The notes under the pieces: generated by a model
What the model was told of the DNA's origin: nothing
The model's database searches: none
Seen by the model: only the letters and a program-made list of their open reading frames with translations
Shown here: in pieces, positions 45,036 through 52,636 of the stretch
How the letters are laid out: each line of letters opens with the position of its first letter
How positions within the stretch are numbered: position 1 is the stretch's first letter
Source of the DNA: Paludibacteraceae bacterium
GTDB lineage: Bacteria; Bacteroidota; Bacteroidia; Bacteroidales; Paludibacteraceae
NCBI GenBank assembly: GCA_024692565.1
Contig: JAILMN010000010.1
Coordinates: 1 to 64,000, forward strand
Reading direction: 5' to 3'
DNA length: 64,000 bases
Translations under genes and position numbers: made by a program

Positions 45036-45997
45036 ACAAACTTGTTCTCAATTATATCCGTCAACACATCCTTTATATCCAACCCGGCTGCCCGTACCTG
45101 CTGCGGAATAAAACTCGTCGGCGTCATACCCGGCGTCGTATTTACTTCCAACAGATTGATCTTCTCGCCCGTGATAATCCAATCCACGCGGATGATACCC
45201 TGTGCTCCGATGATGTCATATAGACGCAAGGTCTCCGCTTGGATCTTATCGCGGATTGCATCAGGAATACGTGCCGGCGTGATCTCATCCACTTCTCCTT
45301 TGTATTTTGCGTCGTAATCGAAGAACTCATTATGCGTCACTACCTCCGTGATCGGGAATGCTATCGCCTTGTCCTTTGTCTTATACACGCCGCAAGTCAC
45401 TTCCGTACCTTGCATAAACGACTCGCAGATCACCTCGTCGCCTTCCTTGAACGCACGCTCGATAGCCGGATAAATATCCTCGACCTTCTTCACTTTCGTG
45501 CAACCGAAACTACTACCGCCTACGTTACTCTTGATGAAACACGGCAGACCCAAAGTCTCGGCAATCTTCGGCGCGTTCGGCAATTTCTGACCTGCACGAA
45601 GCATCATACTGTTCGCAATATGGAAACCGAAATACGACAAATAATGGTTGCAAGCGTATTTATTGAACGTCAGCGCCGCTGCCAACACGCCGCAGCAACT
45701 GTATGGCATGCCGATCATATCGAGATATCCCTGCAGAATACCGTTCTCGCCCGGTGTACCATGAATAGTGATGTACGCGAAATCGAACGTGTGCTTCACG
45801 CCCTCGCGCGTAAAAGAAAAATCATTCTTGTCAATCGGCTCACCTGCCTCGGTATGCCAATTTTTCCCGTCAAACACCACTATCGTCACATCGTAACGAT
45901 CCTTGTCCATAAAGGAATACAAACCTGCCGCAGAACGAAGCGACACATCATGTTCGCTGCTGTCTCCGCCGGCAATAATTGCTATTTTACGTTTCAT
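45032..45997 (-). CDS. ddl: D-alanine--D-alanine ligase
   Basis: An ATP-grasp enzyme making D-Ala-D-Ala for peptidoglycan. Motifs seen are IIAGGDSSEHDVSLRSA (N-terminal), HGTPGENGILQGYLDMIGMPYSC, CFIKSNVGGSSFG, EVICESFMQG and the C-terminal NLLEVNTTPGMT. The ATG at 45997 (MKRKIAII) gives 321 aa and fits the family; the track start at 46027 is 10 codons early. A clear promoter lies at 46025-46056. Confidence 0.96.
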   Translation of the reverse strand: MKRKIAIIAGGDSSEHDVSLRSAAGLYSFMDKDRYDVTIVVFDGKNWHTEAGEPIDKNDFSFTREGVKHTFDFAYITIHGTPGENGILQGYLDMIGMPYSCCGVLAAALTFNKYACNHYLSYFGFHIANSMMLRAGQKLPNAPKIAETLGLPCFIKSNVGGSSFGCTKVKKVEDIYPAIERAFKEGDEVICESFMQGTEVTCGVYKTKDKAIAFPITEVVTHNEFFDYDAKYKGEVDEITPARIPDAIRDKIQAETLRLYDIIGAQGIIRVDWIITGEKINLLEVNTTPGMTPTSFIPQQVRAAGLDIKDVLTDIIENKFV

Positions 45998-46024
45998 TAT
46001 TCGGTAGTATTTCAAAATCGGGTG

Positions 46025-46056
46025 CAAAGGTAATAAAAAAAATTTATATACGCAAA
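46025..46056 (-). promoter_or_regulatory. ddl promoter
   Basis: On the minus strand TTTG (46056-46053) is followed after 20 bp by TACCTTTG (46032-46025). The predicted leader is about 23 nt. The spacer here is T-rich instead of carrying the A8 tract. Confidence 0.75.
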
Positions 46057-46098
46057 TATTTTATAAAAAATATTTTTTATTCGAAAAAATCATTCCCT

Positions 46099-46130
46099 CT
46101 TGCGTATGTCAAAAAAAAGCTGTACCTTTG
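46099..46130 (+). promoter_or_regulatory. udk promoter
   Basis: CTTG (46099-46102) and TACCTTTG (46123-46130) are separated by 20 bp, with an A8 tract and GCTG before TA. The sequence is very close to the tRNA-Asn promoter. The predicted leader is about 72 nt and contains heptamer repeats. Confidence 0.75.
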
Positions 46131-46148
46131 CACTCCGTAATACGTAAA

Positions 46149-46199
46149 TCGTACATCGTCAATCACTAAATCGTACATCGTCAATCGTCAAATCGTCAA
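46149..46199 (+). repeat. TCGTCAA/TCGTACA heptamer array in the udk leader
   Basis: Units TCGTACA, TCGTCAA, TCACTAA, TCGTACA, TCGTCAA, TCGTCAA and TCGTCAA run almost continuously, with two single-A slips (46170, 46192). The array fills most of the leader between promoter and udk ATG. The unit is the same as in mrp. Confidence 0.85.
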
Positions 46200-46206
46200 T
46201 ATTCTT

Positions 46207-46827
46207 ATGTTTATCATCGGCATTGCGGGCGGTACCGGCTCGGGCAAAACAACGGTAGTCAGAAAACTCATCGAGCGCCTTCCTAAAGGCGAAGTAGTGG
46301 TAATCCCTCAGGATTCGTATTACAAGGACAGTAGCGACGTGCCTGTCGAGGAACGCCAGCACATCAACTTCGACCATCCCGATGCTTTCGAATGGTCGCT
46401 CCTCGCCAAACATGTGGAGATGCTCAAAGAAGGAAAACCTATCGAGCAACCTATCTATTCGTACATTTCATGTACGCGCTCCGAGGAAACGATTCACATC
46501 GAGCCCAAAGAAGTAGTAATCGTCGAAGGTATTATGGCGTTGCGTGAACCCATGATGCGCGATCAGATGGATCTCAAGATCTTCGTAGATGCCGATGCCG
46601 ACGACCGACTCATCCGCGTAATGAAACGCGACGTCATGGAGCGTGGACGTACTGCCGAACAGGTCATCGAACGTTACCAACGTGTGCTCAAACCCATGCA
46701 CGAGCAGTTCATCGAACCCTGTAAACGCTTCGCTGACGTCATCGTGCCGCAAGGTGGACATAACAACGCCGCCATCAACATGCTCGCCAAGTTCGTAAAG
46801 CAACAACTCCGCGAAAATAAAGAGTAA
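46207..46827 (+). CDS. udk: Uridine kinase
   Basis: Udk phosphorylates uridine/cytidine in pyrimidine salvage. The 206-aa protein has the P-loop GIAGGTGSGKTTVVRKL at the very N-terminus, DSYYKDSSDVP, NFDHPDAFEW and VIVEGIMALREP, all family-typical. The ATG at 46207 directly follows the heptamer array. It is transcribed alone from its own promoter. Confidence 0.95.
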   Translation: MFIIGIAGGTGSGKTTVVRKLIERLPKGEVVVIPQDSYYKDSSDVPVEERQHINFDHPDAFEWSLLAKHVEMLKEGKPIEQPIYSYISCTRSEETIHIEPKEVVIVEGIMALREPMMRDQMDLKIFVDADADDRLIRVMKRDVMERGRTAEQVIERYQRVLKPMHEQFIEPCKRFADVIVPQGGHNNAAINMLAKFVKQQLRENKE

Positions 46828-46859
46828 CAAAAGTTTACTATTTTTAAGATTTTATGCCC

Positions 46860-46925
46860 ATCGAGGGAATATCGGGGTTTTATCGAGGTTTCATCGGGGG
46901 CAATACGGGATTAAAACAAGGGTAA
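46860..46925. repeat. 11-nt-period intergenic repeat array (six units)
   Basis: ATCGAGGGAAT, ATCGGGGTTTT, ATCGAGGTTTC, ATCGGGGGCAA, TACGGGATTAA and AACAAGGGTAA follow with a strict 11-nt period; the first four share ATCGRGG. It lies between udk and the chromate transporter genes and echoes the array at 38078-38121. Confidence 0.75.
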
Positions 46926-46958
46926 TTTTGCCCTAAAAAATGTACGATTATTAAGATT

Positions 46959-47498
46959 TTGTTTTGGCAACTGTTTTATACGTACCTTAAAATTGGCACC
47001 TTCACACTCGGTGGAGGTTATGCCATGTTGCCCCTTATCCAACGCGAAGTAGTCGACCGCAAAGGCTGGATCAACGAGGAAGAATTTCTCAATATGATTG
47101 CGCTTGCGCAAGCTGCACCCGGACTGATTGCCGTCAACTCGGCTATCTTCATCGGTTGGCGCGTAGGTGGTTGGCGAGGAGTAGCCGGCGCTGTCCTTGG
47201 AGCCGTTTTGCCTTCCTTCCTCATCATCCTCGCGATAGCGATTGTCTTCACCGATTGGAAAGAACTGCCCGCCGTAGAAGCCGCCTTCAAAGGAATCCGC
47301 CCCGCCGTAGTTGCCCTCATCGCCGCACCGATCTTCAAGATGTCCAAATCAGCCAAACTTGGCTGGTTGACCGCCCTGATACCCATTACTGCCGCACTCC
47401 TCATCTGGCTCTTGCACGTCAATCCCGTCTGGGTCATCCTTGCTACAATAATTCTAACCCTCATCATCGTGGATATCACAGAAAGGAGGCGAAAATGA
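46959..47498 (+). CDS. Chromate transporter, first half-size subunit
   Basis: A 179-aa membrane protein with the CHR-family N-terminal pattern FYTYLKIGTFTLGGGYAMLPLIQREVV and APGLIAVNSAIFIGWRVGG, and about five helices. Half-size CHR proteins usually work as a pair. The start is uncertain: no ATG is in frame, and TTG at 46959 (or ATT at 46956) must be used. A TAATTTTG at 46923-46930 could be the -7 element. It overlaps the second subunit by 4 bp. Physiological substrate unproven. Confidence 0.83.
   Translation: MFWQLFYTYLKIGTFTLGGGYAMLPLIQREVVDRKGWINEEEFLNMIALAQAAPGLIAVNSAIFIGWRVGGWRGVAGAVLGAVLPSFLIILAIAIVFTDWKELPAVEAAFKGIRPAVVALIAAPIFKMSKSAKLGWLTALIPITAALLIWLLHVNPVWVILATIILTLIIVDITERRRK
47482..47489 (+). 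promoter_or_regulatory. Strong Shine-Dalgarno before second chromate subunit
   Basis: AAAGGAGG ends 5 bases before the ATG at 47495. Other genes in this window lack such sites, as is usual in Bacteroidota, so this one stands out and fixes the start of the downstream gene. Confidence 0.6.
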
Positions 47499-48082
47499 TC
47501 TATTTGCAACTCTTCCTTTCATTCTTCAAGATAGGTCTCTTCGGCTTCGGTGGAGGACTCGCCATTCTCTCGCTCATCCAGATGGAAGTGGAACAATACG
47601 GTTGGATGAGCCAACAGGAATTTGTGGACATCGTTGCCGTTAGCCAAGTAACTCCTGGCCCCATAGGCATCAACTGCGCAACATACGTCGGTTATACCAC
47701 CGCCGGATTCTGGGGAAGTGTACTCGCTACCTTCGCCATCGTCCTACCGAGCCTAATCATCATGCTCAGTATATGCAAAGCCTATTTCTGGCTCAATAAA
47801 CGTTTTCAAGGAAACCCCTATTTCGAGCAGACGCTACGTATGTTGCGCTTCGCAGTCATAGGACTTGTCGCCTCTGCGGCACTTATGCTTATCAAACCCA
47901 CCAACTTCATCGACTCCATCAGTTGGATCATCTTCGCCGTGGTTGCCATCCTAACCGTTTTGCCTACAATTCTCTCCCCATTACACCTTCCCGCCCACAC
48001 AAAAAAGGTGACCGACATCATCAGTCACCCCATTTTACTCATTATCACTGCAGGTCTTGCAGGATACCTTATCTATTCCTAA
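47495..48082 (+). CDS. Chromate transporter, second half-size subunit
   Basis: A 195-aa membrane protein starting MIYLQLFLSFFKIGLFGFGGGLAIL, with SQVTPGPIGINCATYVGYTTAG, homologous to the upstream subunit. The track ORF from 47156 runs through the first subunit in another frame and is not the start. The ATG at 47495 overlaps the upstream stop (ATGA) and has an AAAGGAGG site. The 3' end overlaps the convergent DUF6359-like gene by 4 bp. Confidence 0.9.
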   Translation: MIYLQLFLSFFKIGLFGFGGGLAILSLIQMEVEQYGWMSQQEFVDIVAVSQVTPGPIGINCATYVGYTTAGFWGSVLATFAIVLPSLIIMLSICKAYFWLNKRFQGNPYFEQTLRMLRFAVIGLVASAALMLIKPTNFIDSISWIIFAVVAILTVLPTILSPLHLPAHTKKVTDIISHPILLIITAGLAGYLIYS

Positions 48083-49473
48083 CGCACACGCGCACCTGTA
48101 GCGTTATATTGCGCACCGTCCGGCAATTCAATAATCAACGCTCCGTTAAGCAATATCTTTCGGCCGTTATTCCACTTGCCGTCAATCCATTCGATTCCTT
48201 CTTCACCATCCTTCGCCGGACGAACATAATGAGCGTCAGTACGGACATCGCGAACACCCGGCTTACCCAAATATAACGGATTGGCCTTGTCATTCAGCAA
48301 TAGGCCGTTTACTTTGATGATTTTTCCGATCAATTCGGGATTATCTACCACATTCAACGCTGCGCGAGCGTTCTCGCTAATCTGAACGGTTACATACTTA
48401 TTATCGTCGGTTTCATCGGGATTTTTTGCTAGAACCAAAGACAAAGTATCAGTCATACTGATGCCGTCATATGCATCCTGATAGCGTTTCACGCTGCCAA
48501 TCACATAACCTGTCACCCAATAACGTGTTCCTGTCCAGACAGTACCTTCATTATTCGCCAACAAAATGACGTCGCTGCAAGTATAAGGATCCGGTTTCGT
48601 ACCGCTACCTTCCAAATCCAATGACGCTACCTCCATCATAATCGTCACACGTTTCTCCACTTGCTCATTTGTTGTCTTATCCTTTCCGCGCAGATACAGA
48701 TAGCAACCGTGCGAACCCGTCGAAGCGCCGGTCTTACAGCTAATAACCAACTCACCGCCTTCTGCCGGTAACGAACTGCTACTCAACTGAAACAACTCCG
48801 GCTCTCCTTCTGCTAATGTCGCCGAAATAGTACTGCTCAAATTAGCACCTTCCACATGCAACGAACGCGAAGAAGCCGAATAATGGCGACCCATCAAACC
48901 AAAATCGACACTCGATCCCTCCAACGTGCGGATAACACCTGCCGTCGGATCTGCCGGACGAACACATACGTCATCCAAGAAGAAACGATGTTTGTACAGT
49001 GAAGAGAAAGTGATTTTGATGCCGCTGGTGATATCAGCTATACGAATCGTCACATCCGTCCATTGATGTTGCTTCAACTCAAAACCTGTTTTATCACTCG
49101 TCGTTCCGCCATTAATAGACACATTAAATAACGAATCACCTTCCCACGGCGCTACACGGAACGTCAGCACAGCCTCACCCTTACAAGCAATAAGCGGTGT
49201 CACAGCCTTACCTTGATTCTTAGAAGTACCTACTTTCAAACATTTATACCCGGCGTTGCAGTACTCAAAAGTCCACTCAGGCGAGTCCTGATAAATAACA
49301 ACAGCTTTGGCAACATCGCCGCCCCACTGTCCGTCATTACCACCCGTGTAACCGTAGTTTTCATCCTCGTCATCAAAACAGCGGTTAAAAGTCTCCAAAT
49401 AAATCGGACTCATCTCCGCCATCATCATACAGGACACCAATAGTCCTGTCATCATAACTAAAAATTTCTTCAT
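48079..49473 (-). CDS. Exported protein with DUF6359-like domain and T9SS-like tail
   Basis: A 464-aa protein with a signal peptide (MKKFLVMMTGLLVSCMMMA), a jelly-roll-like beta domain (residues about 25-160), a second beta domain, then a DUF6359-like OB region (GSGTKPDPYTCSDVILL, TRYWVTGYVIGSVK). The end, GRKILLNGALIIELPDGAQYN, matches the tail of the 33.1-kb surface protein and looks like a type IX secretion signal. Function unknown, probably surface-attached or secreted. It follows uvrD by 20 bp. Confidence 0.75.
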   Translation of the reverse strand: MKKFLVMMTGLLVSCMMMAEMSPIYLETFNRCFDDEDENYGYTGGNDGQWGGDVAKAVVIYQDSPEWTFEYCNAGYKCLKVGTSKNQGKAVTPLIACKGEAVLTFRVAPWEGDSLFNVSINGGTTSDKTGFELKQHQWTDVTIRIADITSGIKITFSSLYKHRFFLDDVCVRPADPTAGVIRTLEGSSVDFGLMGRHYSASSRSLHVEGANLSSTISATLAEGEPELFQLSSSSLPAEGGELVISCKTGASTGSHGCYLYLRGKDKTTNEQVEKRVTIMMEVASLDLEGSGTKPDPYTCSDVILLANNEGTVWTGTRYWVTGYVIGSVKRYQDAYDGISMTDTLSLVLAKNPDETDDNKYVTVQISENARAALNVVDNPELIGKIIKVNGLLLNDKANPLYLGKPGVRDVRTDAHYVRPAKDGEEGIEWIDGKWNNGRKILLNGALIIELPDGAQYNATGARVR

Positions 49474-49493
49474 GATTATAATAAAAATATCCG

Positions 49494-51725
49494 TTAAATG
49501 CGGTCTAATTTAGCATGTGTCAGTAGCAAAGTCTTTGTGCCTTGTGCATCGAATTTGATCTCAATTTTATCATTCTCCGTCACCTCATCCCGATACACGC
49601 GAATCACCTCACCTGCACCAAATACACGATGACTCACCCGATCTCCCGCTTTCCACTCACACGAAATAGCCTTCTCCGCCCTCACAGGTTCTGTAGCTCT
49701 TACAGGCTCTTGTATCGGCTTGGAAATGAAGCGGTTTGTCTGTATAAATGATGGCCGTTCTTCCTTTTGTGCTGGCCTTTGCAACTCAAAGAACTGACGG
49801 TCTATCTCATTCAAAAAACGGCTCGGCGAATTAAAAGCCACCTGCCCATTACGGAAGCGCTGGCGCGCGAAACTTAAATAGCATTGTTCCATCGAGCGTG
49901 TGATGGCCACATACAACAATCTTCTCTCCTCTTCGATCTCTTCCGGACGGACACAGAATTGCGAAGGAAACAAATTCTCTTCCAAACCTGCTATAAAGAC
50001 CATCGGAAACTCCAAACCCTTGGCTGCATGAACGGTCATCAGCGTCACACGTTCCGTCGTATCATCTAAATTCTCATCCTGATCCGTCTGTAAACTAACC
50101 TCACTCAAGAAATCTGTTATCGGCGTGTAGTCAATTCCTTCATTCTGACGTTGCTCCACAAACTCATGAATCGCATTGAGCAACTCTTGCACGTTCTGCG
50201 CACGGTCAATTCCTTCTTGCGTGCGATCTACTGCCAAAGCCGTCATCACACCCGAAACACGCAGCACATTTTCAGCAAACTGAAAGGCATCCTGCTCTTC
50301 GCTCTGAGCATGAAAAGTATCGATCAATGCGGCAAAACTTTGCAGTTTCTTCACTACTGCTGCACTCACATCCAACCCCGTTTCTCCCGGGTGACGCATC
50401 ACATCCAAATAGCATCGATGATGCTCTATGGCATTCGCAGCAACTTTCTTCATGGTCGTTTCTCCGATACCTCTTCCGGGAAAACCGACAATACGTAACA
50501 ACGACTCATTATCACGACCATTGATAGACAAACGAAGATAGCCCAACGCATCTTTAATCTCCTTGCGTTGATAGAAAGAAGTACCGCCATAAATGCGATA
50601 GGGAATATTCAATTTCCGCAACTCTCCTTCTATCACGCGCGACTGCGCATTTGTACGATAAAGCACAGCTATCGAATCATAACCCTTATACCGCATCTTC
50701 TGAATCTTAGTCGCAATACCCAAGGCCTCCGTGCGGTCATCCATATAGGCTTGCAACTGGAGCGGTAGACCTTGCTCCTTCTCCGAATAAACGGTCTTCT
50801 CTATCTGGTGTATATTCTTGTGAATGAGCGAATTAGCAGCATTCACGATATTTTGCGTAGAACGGTAATTGCGCTCCAACTTGAATAACTTCGCTTGTGG
50901 ATAAACTTGACGGAAATTGAGAATGTTACGAATGTCCGCACCGCGGAAAGAATAGATACTTTGCGCATCATCACCCACCACGCAGATGTTATTCTGCGGT
51001 TCTGCCAAACGTTTTACCAAAAGGAATTGAATATAATTGGTATCCTGATACTCATCTACCAGCACATACTGAAATTGCTGCTGGTATTTCTCTCGTACTT
51101 CAACACTACTATCCATCAGCCGCAGCATGTTGATCAGCAGGTCATCAAAATCCATCGAATTGGATGCTTTCAGGCGCGATTGATAAATCTGATACACGGT
51201 CGCCAACTCATACATCCTCACCTCTCTGTCTTCACGCAGCAACTGTTGATTTCTTCCGTATTCATCGGGACTAATTCCGCAGTTCTTTGCCATCGAAATG
51301 CGACTCAATACCGCCGCAGGCTTATATACTTTCTCATCTAATCCTTTTTCTTTGCAAATAGCTTTGATTACGGATTTCGAATCGGTGGTATCGTAAATAG
51401 AGAAGTCACGCGTGAAACCTAATAATTCAGCGTGCGGGCGTATAAGGCGTGTACAAACACTATGAAAAGTACCCATACATAGATAGCGGGCATCGTTAGA
51501 CGAAACAAGTTTGACTATACGCTCTTTCATCTCGCGTGCCGCCTTATTGGTAAAAGTCAACGCCATGATACGGCTCGCAGGTACTCCTTGCTGCAGCAAG
51601 TACGCGATCTTGTATGTCAGCACACGAGTCTTACCCGAACCTGCTCCGGCTACTACCAACGAAGGACCTTCCGTATAAGTAACGGCTTCTCGTTGAACAC
51701 TATTTAATTGCTCCAGAAAATTCAT
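49494..51725 (-). CDS. uvrD: UvrD/PcrA/Rep-type DNA helicase
   Basis: A 743-aa superfamily 1A 3'-5' helicase. Motifs in order: VVAGAGSGKTRVLTYKIAYLL (I), LTFTNKAAREM (Ia), YVLVDEYQDTN (II), VVGDDAQSIYSFRGAD (III), LERNYRST (IV), VTLMTVHAAKGLEFPMVFIAGLEE (V) and RRLLYVAITRS (VI). The C-terminal RVSHRVFGAGEVI is a PcrA-like tail that binds RNA polymerase or UvrB in relatives. The start at 51725 (MNFLEQLNSVQ) is the conserved one. The promoter is so close that the mRNA is nearly leaderless. Confidence 0.96.
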   Translation of the reverse strand: MNFLEQLNSVQREAVTYTEGPSLVVAGAGSGKTRVLTYKIAYLLQQGVPASRIMALTFTNKAAREMKERIVKLVSSNDARYLCMGTFHSVCTRLIRPHAELLGFTRDFSIYDTTDSKSVIKAICKEKGLDEKVYKPAAVLSRISMAKNCGISPDEYGRNQQLLREDREVRMYELATVYQIYQSRLKASNSMDFDDLLINMLRLMDSSVEVREKYQQQFQYVLVDEYQDTNYIQFLLVKRLAEPQNNICVVGDDAQSIYSFRGADIRNILNFRQVYPQAKLFKLERNYRSTQNIVNAANSLIHKNIHQIEKTVYSEKEQGLPLQLQAYMDDRTEALGIATKIQKMRYKGYDSIAVLYRTNAQSRVIEGELRKLNIPYRIYGGTSFYQRKEIKDALGYLRLSINGRDNESLLRIVGFPGRGIGETTMKKVAANAIEHHRCYLDVMRHPGETGLDVSAAVVKKLQSFAALIDTFHAQSEEQDAFQFAENVLRVSGVMTALAVDRTQEGIDRAQNVQELLNAIHEFVEQRQNEGIDYTPITDFLSEVSLQTDQDENLDDTTERVTLMTVHAAKGLEFPMVFIAGLEENLFPSQFCVRPEEIEEERRLLYVAITRSMEQCYLSFARQRFRNGQVAFNSPSRFLNEIDRQFFELQRPAQKEERPSFIQTNRFISKPIQEPVRATEPVRAEKAISCEWKAGDRVSHRVFGAGEVIRVYRDEVTENDKIEIKFDAQGTKTLLLTHAKLDRI

Positions 51726-51734
51726 AAGCGGGCA

Positions 51735-51765
51735 CAAAGGTACTGCTTTTTTTGCACTTGTGCAA
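51735..51765 (-). promoter_or_regulatory. uvrD promoter, nearly leaderless
   Basis: On the minus strand TTG (51765-51763) and TACCTTTG (51742-51735) are 20 bp apart, with an A-tract and GCAG. Transcription should begin only about 5 nt before the ATG at 51725. Confidence 0.75.
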
Positions 51766-51802
51766 GCAAAATCACCTTTTTTAAAGAAAATATGCAAAAA
51801 AA

Positions 51803-51834
51803 TTTGGTCAATTCAAAAAAAAGCCGTACCTTTG
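51803..51834 (+). promoter_or_regulatory. rpsP promoter
   Basis: TTTG (51803-51806) and TACCTTTG (51827-51834) are 20 bp apart. Spacer and flanks are nearly identical to the ksgA promoter at 6-37. The predicted leader is about 54 nt. Confidence 0.78.
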
Positions 51835-51837
51835 CAC

Positions 51838-51856
51838 GCTTTTTCGGGTAAAAAGC
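51838..51856 (+). promoter_or_regulatory. 5'-terminal hairpin of rpsP mRNA
   Basis: GCTTTTT (51838-51844) pairs with AAAAAGC (51850-51856) around CGGGT, beginning at the predicted transcript start. It may be a stabilising 5' hairpin; a role in S16 autoregulation is possible but not shown. Confidence 0.4.
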
Positions 51857-51892
51857 ACGTTAACTTTATTAACAATCAAACAAAAAGTCTAA

Positions 51893-52510
51893 ATGGCAAC
51901 AAAGATTCGTTTGGCTCGTCATGGTCACAAAGACTACGCTTTCTACCACATCGTAGTAGCAGACAGCCGCTCGCCGCGTGACGGCAAAATTATCGAACGT
52001 ATCGGTTCGTTCAACCCTAACACTAACCCCGCAGCTGTGATCCTTAACTTCGATCGCGCATTGTATTGGGTAGGCGTAGGAGCACAACCGACAGACACCG
52101 TACGTACTATCCTCTCCAACGAGGGCGTACTGCTTATGAAGCACCTCAATGGTGGTGTCGCAAAAGGCGCATTTAGCCAGGAAGAAGCTCAGAAGCGTTT
52201 CGATGCTTGGAAAGCTCAAAAAGATGCTAAGAATGGTAAGATCAGCGCTGCTGAAGCAGACAAAAAAGCCGCTGCTGCAAAGGCTCTCCTCGCTCAAGAG
52301 GTAGAGACCAACAAAGCAAAAGCTGCTGCTATCGCTGAGAAGCGTGCTGCCGCTGCTGCTGAACTCGCTGCTGCCGCTCAAGAGGCTGCAAAAGAAGCTG
52401 CTGCTGCAGAAGCAGAAGCTAATGGCGAGGAAACTCCCGCAGAAGAGCCGGCTGTTGAAGAGGCTCCCGCTGCAGAAGAACCTGCCGCAGAAGAGCAAGC
52501 TGAGGTTTAA
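51893..52510 (+). CDS. rpsP: 30S ribosomal protein S16 with long Ala/Glu-rich tail
   Basis: The first ~85 residues are S16 ([38 protein letters not shown]). The rest, to 205 aa, is a lineage-type extension: a Lys/Ala-rich helical stretch followed by an acidic Ala/Pro/Glu tail ([19 protein letters not shown]). Core S16 proteins are about 80-90 aa. Extended S16 is usual in Bacteroidota, though this tail is long and low in complexity. The gene has its own promoter, a 5' hairpin and a strong intrinsic terminator. Confidence 0.96.
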   Translation: MATKIRLARHGHKDYAFYHIVVADSRSPRDGKIIERIGSFNPNTNPAAVILNFDRALYWVGVGAQPTDTVRTILSNEGVLLMKHLNGGVAKGAFSQEEAQKRFDAWKAQKDAKNGKISAAEADKKAAAAKALLAQEVETNKAKAAAIAEKRAAAAAELAAAAQEAAKEAAAAEAEANGEETPAEEPAVEEAPAAEEPAAEEQAEV

Positions 52511-52534
52511 AATCTTCCATTTACAGCGAAAAAG

Positions 52535-52566
52535 AAGTCTAAAACGCAAGTTTTGGACTTTTTTTT
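52535..52566 (+). terminator. Intrinsic terminator after rpsP
   Basis: AAGTCTAAAAC (52535-52545) and GTTTTGGACTT (52550-52560) form an 11-bp stem (one G-T pair) with a GCAA loop, followed by six further T. It separates rpsP from the polysaccharide cluster. Confidence 0.93.
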
Positions 52567-52585
52567 ATACAAAAAACACAAAACT

Positions 52586-52617
52586 TTTGCATATATGCAA
52601 AAATTGTTGTACCTTTG
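52586..52617 (+). promoter_or_regulatory. Polysaccharide-cluster promoter (glf)
   Basis: TTTG (52586-52589) and TACCTTTG (52610-52617) are 20 bp apart. The predicted start is about 15 nt before the glf ATG. The spacer ends in GTTG and has a shorter A-run than other sites. Confidence 0.75.
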
Positions 52618-52636
52618 CGCACTTTTTGTGAAAAAC

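Noticed and set aside
47156-47494. N-terminal extension of the second chromate subunit
   Set aside because: Arg/Pro/His-rich read-through of the first subunit in another frame. The ATG at 47495 has the family start and a Shine-Dalgarno site.
51869-52549. 226-aa minus-strand ORF rich in Ser/Phe/Leu opposite rpsP
   Set aside because: Mirror of the Ala/Glu-rich S16 tail. Long antisense frames are expected opposite such composition, and no motif or promoter supports it.
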